From Chrysaora quinquecirrha (Eukaryota > Cnidaria > Scyphozoa > Semaeostomeae > Pelagiidae), in assembly GCA_014526335.1 (NCBI GenBank), contig JACTAT010000059.1:1702777-1766776 (forward strand): a DNA stretch of 64,000 nt. The letters are read 5' to 3'. Under the pieces are notes generated by a model. It saw only the letters and a list, made by a program, of their open reading frames with translations, was not told the DNA's origin and ran no database searches. Positions 60,701 through 64,000 of this stretch are shown here, piece after piece. Position numbers and translations under genes: made by a program. The stretch's first letter is position 1, and each line of letters starts with the position of its first letter.

Positions 60701-63550
60701 TTTATCTTCATTGTCTTACTTAATCTGCATACACGAGACTACATGCTCTTATGGTATCCCAAGAAACTGTTTTAGAAAAACAAGGCTGTAATATGGGACA
60801 AAATACTTAAGTACAGCAATTTCGCTAGACCTGAAGCCCTCTTGTTCTTGAGAACTCAATTTTAAGTCGTTTTAAGTTATTAAACTAGTACTTTTCTTTA
60901 GTTAACTTTACCAATACCTACTTAAGAGCTTTACTAAGCTAATACCTCTGTACACCTAGATTGTGAGAATTAGAAGAAAAAATGTTGCAACTCATAGGGA
61001 ATTCCCCTTAGCTATAGGTATCGTATTGAAACAAAAGAAAAAGAATAGTATAGGTAGGAGAAAGGACTTTTATGTGATTGTGAATTGGCAAACGATAGGC
61101 AACACTAAGAAACTTCTTGACAAGGGCCATGGTTCAATATATTGAGTATTCAGACGAAAATAGTTCAAACATTGATAATTATTATTTATTAACGTGTCCA
61201 GTAAGAACAATCAAGGTTGAATGGGAAGCAAAGTGTCCTGCAAAAGCATATAAGAACATGGGCCATTCCATTTGGCCAAACAAGCGATTGTTCAAAATAC
61301 CCACTTGACCAAATGGCAATTTCAAAGGGTACTACTGCTTTATCAACCACTAGAGATAAAACTAGGTTTACTCTGAGGAATTCATAATCAGGAGTATATT
61401 AGTCAGTGACGAAACTGTACACAAGTGTGGCGAATAGAGACTTTTATGTCTTCGTTGATTCTGATTGTTATTATTATCTTTTCTGGTAAAGGGTAGATGG
61501 TCTCGAAAAGGATATATGCTTTCAAGATGGAGAATTGGTGGCAGGTACGATGTAATTTTCTGCTTAAAATGAAATAAATTTCCAAAATAAAGGGAAGCTG
61601 ATGCACTTAGAAGAATTCAACAACAGTTCTTTCGTCTGATACTCTTCAGAGTACGGAACAACTGGCCTGTTTGCAGCCTCCAACTCTTTTCGTAACTTTA
61701 GATGAAAGAAGAGTTTGAAGGGTGCATTCGGGTAGATACGTCTGAAATAAACCGAAATAATAGTGATCCCAGTTGTGGAAGGAAGTGAGCCACAGTGGGA
61801 GATTTGAAGGTTGATCGATACTGTTTATTAAATACCAAGCAGTGTAAAGGATGCAATGAAAAGGTCTTAGGATAAGCTTAAGCGTGAGTGAAATTAAGTC
61901 TTGAGTATAAGTCTTGAGTCGTGAGTTTTGAGTCTAAATGGAAAAGGAAGACGTGAGTCACGAGTCTTGAGTCTAAGCGGAAAAAACCAGGTCCTGAGTC
62001 TTGAGTCTTAGTATTTGTAGCATAGTCTATAGTCTTAGTATTTGTAGCATAGTCTAAGCATAGTCAATAGTCTTAGTGAGTGGAAAACGAAATCTTGAGT
62101 CTAAGTCTTGAATCATGAGTCTGGAGTCTCAGTGGGAAAACGAACTGTCACGAGCTCTATCTATCCAGTGAAGGTTTTCCAGCTCTGGTGAAGACAGATT
62201 TGGTCTACGGGTGGTTCCTGAATTGAACGAGATCCTTTTCTTTCTTCTGACAAGAAAATGGTCTCCACTATCATTTTTGACACCGTTTGGGTTTTCAAGT
62301 AAACACTGCATGTCAGACTATATCAAAAAAAAATAAGACGGCAAGGTTGAATTATCTTGCCGATGAGTTGTATATTAGCAATTATCTGTCTCATTTGCAT
62401 ACTTTATTTTCTTTGGTTCTAGAATATTCGATTTAGTCAACATTCATCTTATGAATGACGTCTGCAACATAAAAGCATTGCAAACTGTAAGTGTTGTTAG
62501 TTTCGTATAATTTCCTATATATATATTTTTGCCTAATGCTAGTACACTCTCAGTGTCACAGTGCCCCTTTTGCCCTCTTCGGCTCTAGGCTTTATTGGCA
62601 CAATAAAATTTCAAGGAGCTCCCTACATAATTTACTCTGCATGATTATGAGAAGTTAACTGAGATTCGTTTCTTAGAAATTTTGAATAAACTAACTTCCT
62701 TCCAATTGTTCTTGACAGTCGCCCTATACTCAGTTTAGAAGAGACACTTTGAAGTACACTCTAGACCAGTAAGTACCTATCAGAATTCTATGTAAATAAA
62801 ACATCTGAAGTCAATAATCGTTTTAAATGAATTATTGGATTTTGAAGGTGCTGTGGCTTCGTGGCTTACTCCAGCTGGCTGATGGTGCCAGAGGCTCAGC
62901 CAGGTCATGGCTCGATCCCCAGCCCAGCTATGGTAGCGTCACAGCCAGGGTCGAGGTTTCCATTAGTTAACCTACAACTGAGATCTTAGCGACTGGCGCT
63001 AAATGCATCATTTCACATACACCTTCAGCTTCATATTTAGAGGAGAAAATTAAACCTTGTGAACAACAGTTGTTTAGCAGGACATTTAACATTGAGGTTA
63101 CTACAGATATAATTTCCGTATGCTGGACTACAGAAATTTCAAGCTAGTTTTCTTGCAGTTTGTTGTAACAAGGAGAAAGAAAAGATGACGTTCAATTATA
63201 GTCCTATAAGCCACTGTCAAAAGATTTTTTGCATATTTCTTCAAATTCGTAAGACTTAATTCTACACTGCTTGCACGAGCAGATGTAGCGAGCGACTGCG
63301 AGGAGGATGATGCCAAAACATTATTTTCATGTCAGCAAAATAATGCAGGAGCATTTTACGTAACTCATAGATCAATTGGCTAGGTATCAATCTGCATCTT
63401 TCTTGACAATGCTTTGTAGCGATGCTTTATTGTGCATCGATGCCTCTCATTGCTCTTGCTTATTTTCCTTGAAGGTTGAATAACAACGAAGAACACTGCA
63501 TTATCTTTGGCGATTTTAACACGAGACTCGACACAAAGGGCTTCGTAGAG
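57767..63550 (+). CDS. Type I inositol 1,4,5-trisphosphate 5-phosphatase, N-terminal 235 codons
   Basis: The enzyme removes the 5-phosphate of Ins(1,4,5)P3 and Ins(1,3,4,5)P4, ending calcium signals. Eleven exons: 57767-57826, 58212-58259, 58715-58815, 59101-59188, 59293-59353, 59532-59566, 60592-60660, 61492-61544, 62423-62486, 62719-62768, 63475-63550. All junctions are GT-AG and the total is 705 bases, exactly 235 codons. Conserved blocks in order are FLLITANIGSLFEG at the start, AIHCQEVGGK (exon 3), YLDEDYKAQ (exon 4), ALGSFYF (exon 5), YFPEGRWSRKG (exons 7-8), FDLVNIHL (exon 9) and FGDFNTRLD (exon 11), the first 5-phosphatase motif, with T where the vertebrate protein has F. The second catalytic motif and the C-terminal membrane-anchoring cysteine lie beyond the window. 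Exon 8 uses the GTAAAG acceptor; the nearby GGTAG would break the frame. Confidence 0.93.
59567..60591. other. INPP5A intron 6, no features recognised
   Basis: About 1 kb of AT-rich intron between the 35-bp sixth exon and exon 7. No repeat family or RNA gene was recognised. TAATATAAATGGAT is tandemly duplicated near 59805-59830. Confidence 0.6.
60661..61491. other. INPP5A intron 7, no features recognised
   Basis: AT-rich intron. The plus-strand frames at 60963-61145 and 61117-61308 have no INPP5A-like content and no family motif, so they are not considered exons. Confidence 0.55.
61888..62140. repeat. TGAGTCT-type degenerate minisatellite in INPP5A intron 8
   Basis: CTTGAGTC, CGTGAGTC and TGAGTCTTAG units recur more than a dozen times. 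A 27-bp sub-unit containing TTAGTATTTGTAGCATAGTC is directly repeated near 62008 and 62035. Similar TGAGTC/GAGTCG clustering occurs near 33245-33350. Non-coding. Confidence 0.75.
62848..63030 (+). mobile_element. tRNA-derived SINE, copy 2, in INPP5A intron 10
   Basis: The head GTGGCTTCGTGGCTTACTCC, B box GGCTCGATCCC at 62909, and body GGTAGCGTCACAG and TTAGCGACTGGCGCTAAA match copy 1 at 50326 in order and spacing. It is on the same strand as the gene and about 80 bp after exon 10. Confidence 0.78.
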
Positions 63551-63938
63551 GTAAAATATTATACAAATTGGTATACTTACTACATTTACTCAACGTAGGG
63601 TAATTTGTCCGTTCATAACTCGTGGCTCTTTGGAGCTAAACAGAACAGAAGGGCAGGCCATCTTTCCAAAAAGGAATATCAGATTCCAAGGATATCGACA
63701 GGATTTTTATGGTTTGTTTAACAGGTAGAAATTCACAGTAAGATGTTTGGGGTTTCTAAAGATAGAGGATTTTCTTGCAGCCAAACTTGATTTTCCTTGT
63801 CTAAATCATTCCAAACTTCCTGACACATTTTAATATCCCTGCACTAGGGAAAGTTGACTATATATTCAACTGCATATTACAACATTATATGGCATGCAGT
63901 TGTTTCGGTTATTTTAGGAACTAATAGCTACAACTGGA

Positions 63939-64000
63939 GGAGCTTTGCTTCGTGGTCTAATCCAGCTGGCTGGTGCTGGTAATGAGCTAAGAATAGTCGT
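63939..64000 (+). mobile_element. tRNA-derived SINE, copy 3, cut by the window edge
   Basis: GCTTCGTGGTCTAATCCAGC and TGGCTGGTGCTGG match the head of copy 2 (GCTTCGTGGCTTACTCCAGC). It lies downstream of INPP5A exon 11. The stretch reads open in the INPP5A frame after a TTTTAG, but the SINE explanation is better. Confidence 0.65.

Noticed and set aside
60963..61308. Two plus-strand frames in INPP5A intron 7
   Set aside because: INPP5A is continuous from exon 7 to exon 8 without them, and they show no similarity to the enzyme or to another family.
63919..64000. A possible twelfth INPP5A exon, open in frame after TTTTAG
   Set aside because: Its sequence matches the head of the SINE at 62848 and its translation does not align with INPP5A after the FGDFN motif.

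Overview
This is animal nuclear DNA. It has split genes with GT-AG introns, low gene density, a 26 kb satellite array, many short inverted-repeat transposons, tRNA-derived SINEs and a Ty1/copia retrotransposon. The gene content (a divergent amine-receptor-like GPCR, TMEM128 and INPP5A) and the repeat types suggest a cnidarian, most likely a stony coral. That identification is inference. There are no operons, rRNA genes or CRISPR arrays.

Layout. (1) 1-26651: one head-to-tail satellite with a full-length unit of about 197 bp, roughly 135 units, running off the left edge. It has higher-order structure and patches where every homopolymer is shortened together. (2) 26652-28129: a 1.5 kb interruption carrying a dispersed repeat that recurs at 56.7 kb. 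Three decayed satellite units follow (28130-28655). (3) 29.7-31.4 kb: three short elements with terminal inverted repeats (TIRs). (4) 31822-34223, minus strand: a class A GPCR in two coding exons. It has one apparent 1-base frameshift and a TIR element inserted 14 bp from its splice donor. (5) 34.2-50.3 kb: gene-poor sequence with a tRNA-like inverted/tandem cluster, an intact hAT-type element with an 8-bp target duplication, His-codon and ATC-type simple repeats, a TIR family starting CACTCTTTTT, a C/G-run element with an 8-bp duplication, an 18-bp minisatellite and one small unrecognised open frame. (6) 50.3-55.3 kb: a SINE, a TIR element, then a 5'-truncated Copia retrotransposon broken by three frameshifts in A runs. 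(7) 55550-57386, minus strand: three exons of TMEM128. (8) 57767-63550, plus strand: the first eleven exons of INPP5A (type I inositol polyphosphate 5-phosphatase), continuing past the right edge.

TMEM128 and INPP5A are head to head with 380 bp between their start codons, so they probably share a bidirectional promoter. Nothing suggests that the other genes work together. The clearest window-wide theme is homopolymer length. The compressed satellite patches and four separate A-run frameshifts (one in the GPCR, three in Copia) fit under-called homopolymers in a long-read assembly, so the broken reading frames should not be taken at face value.
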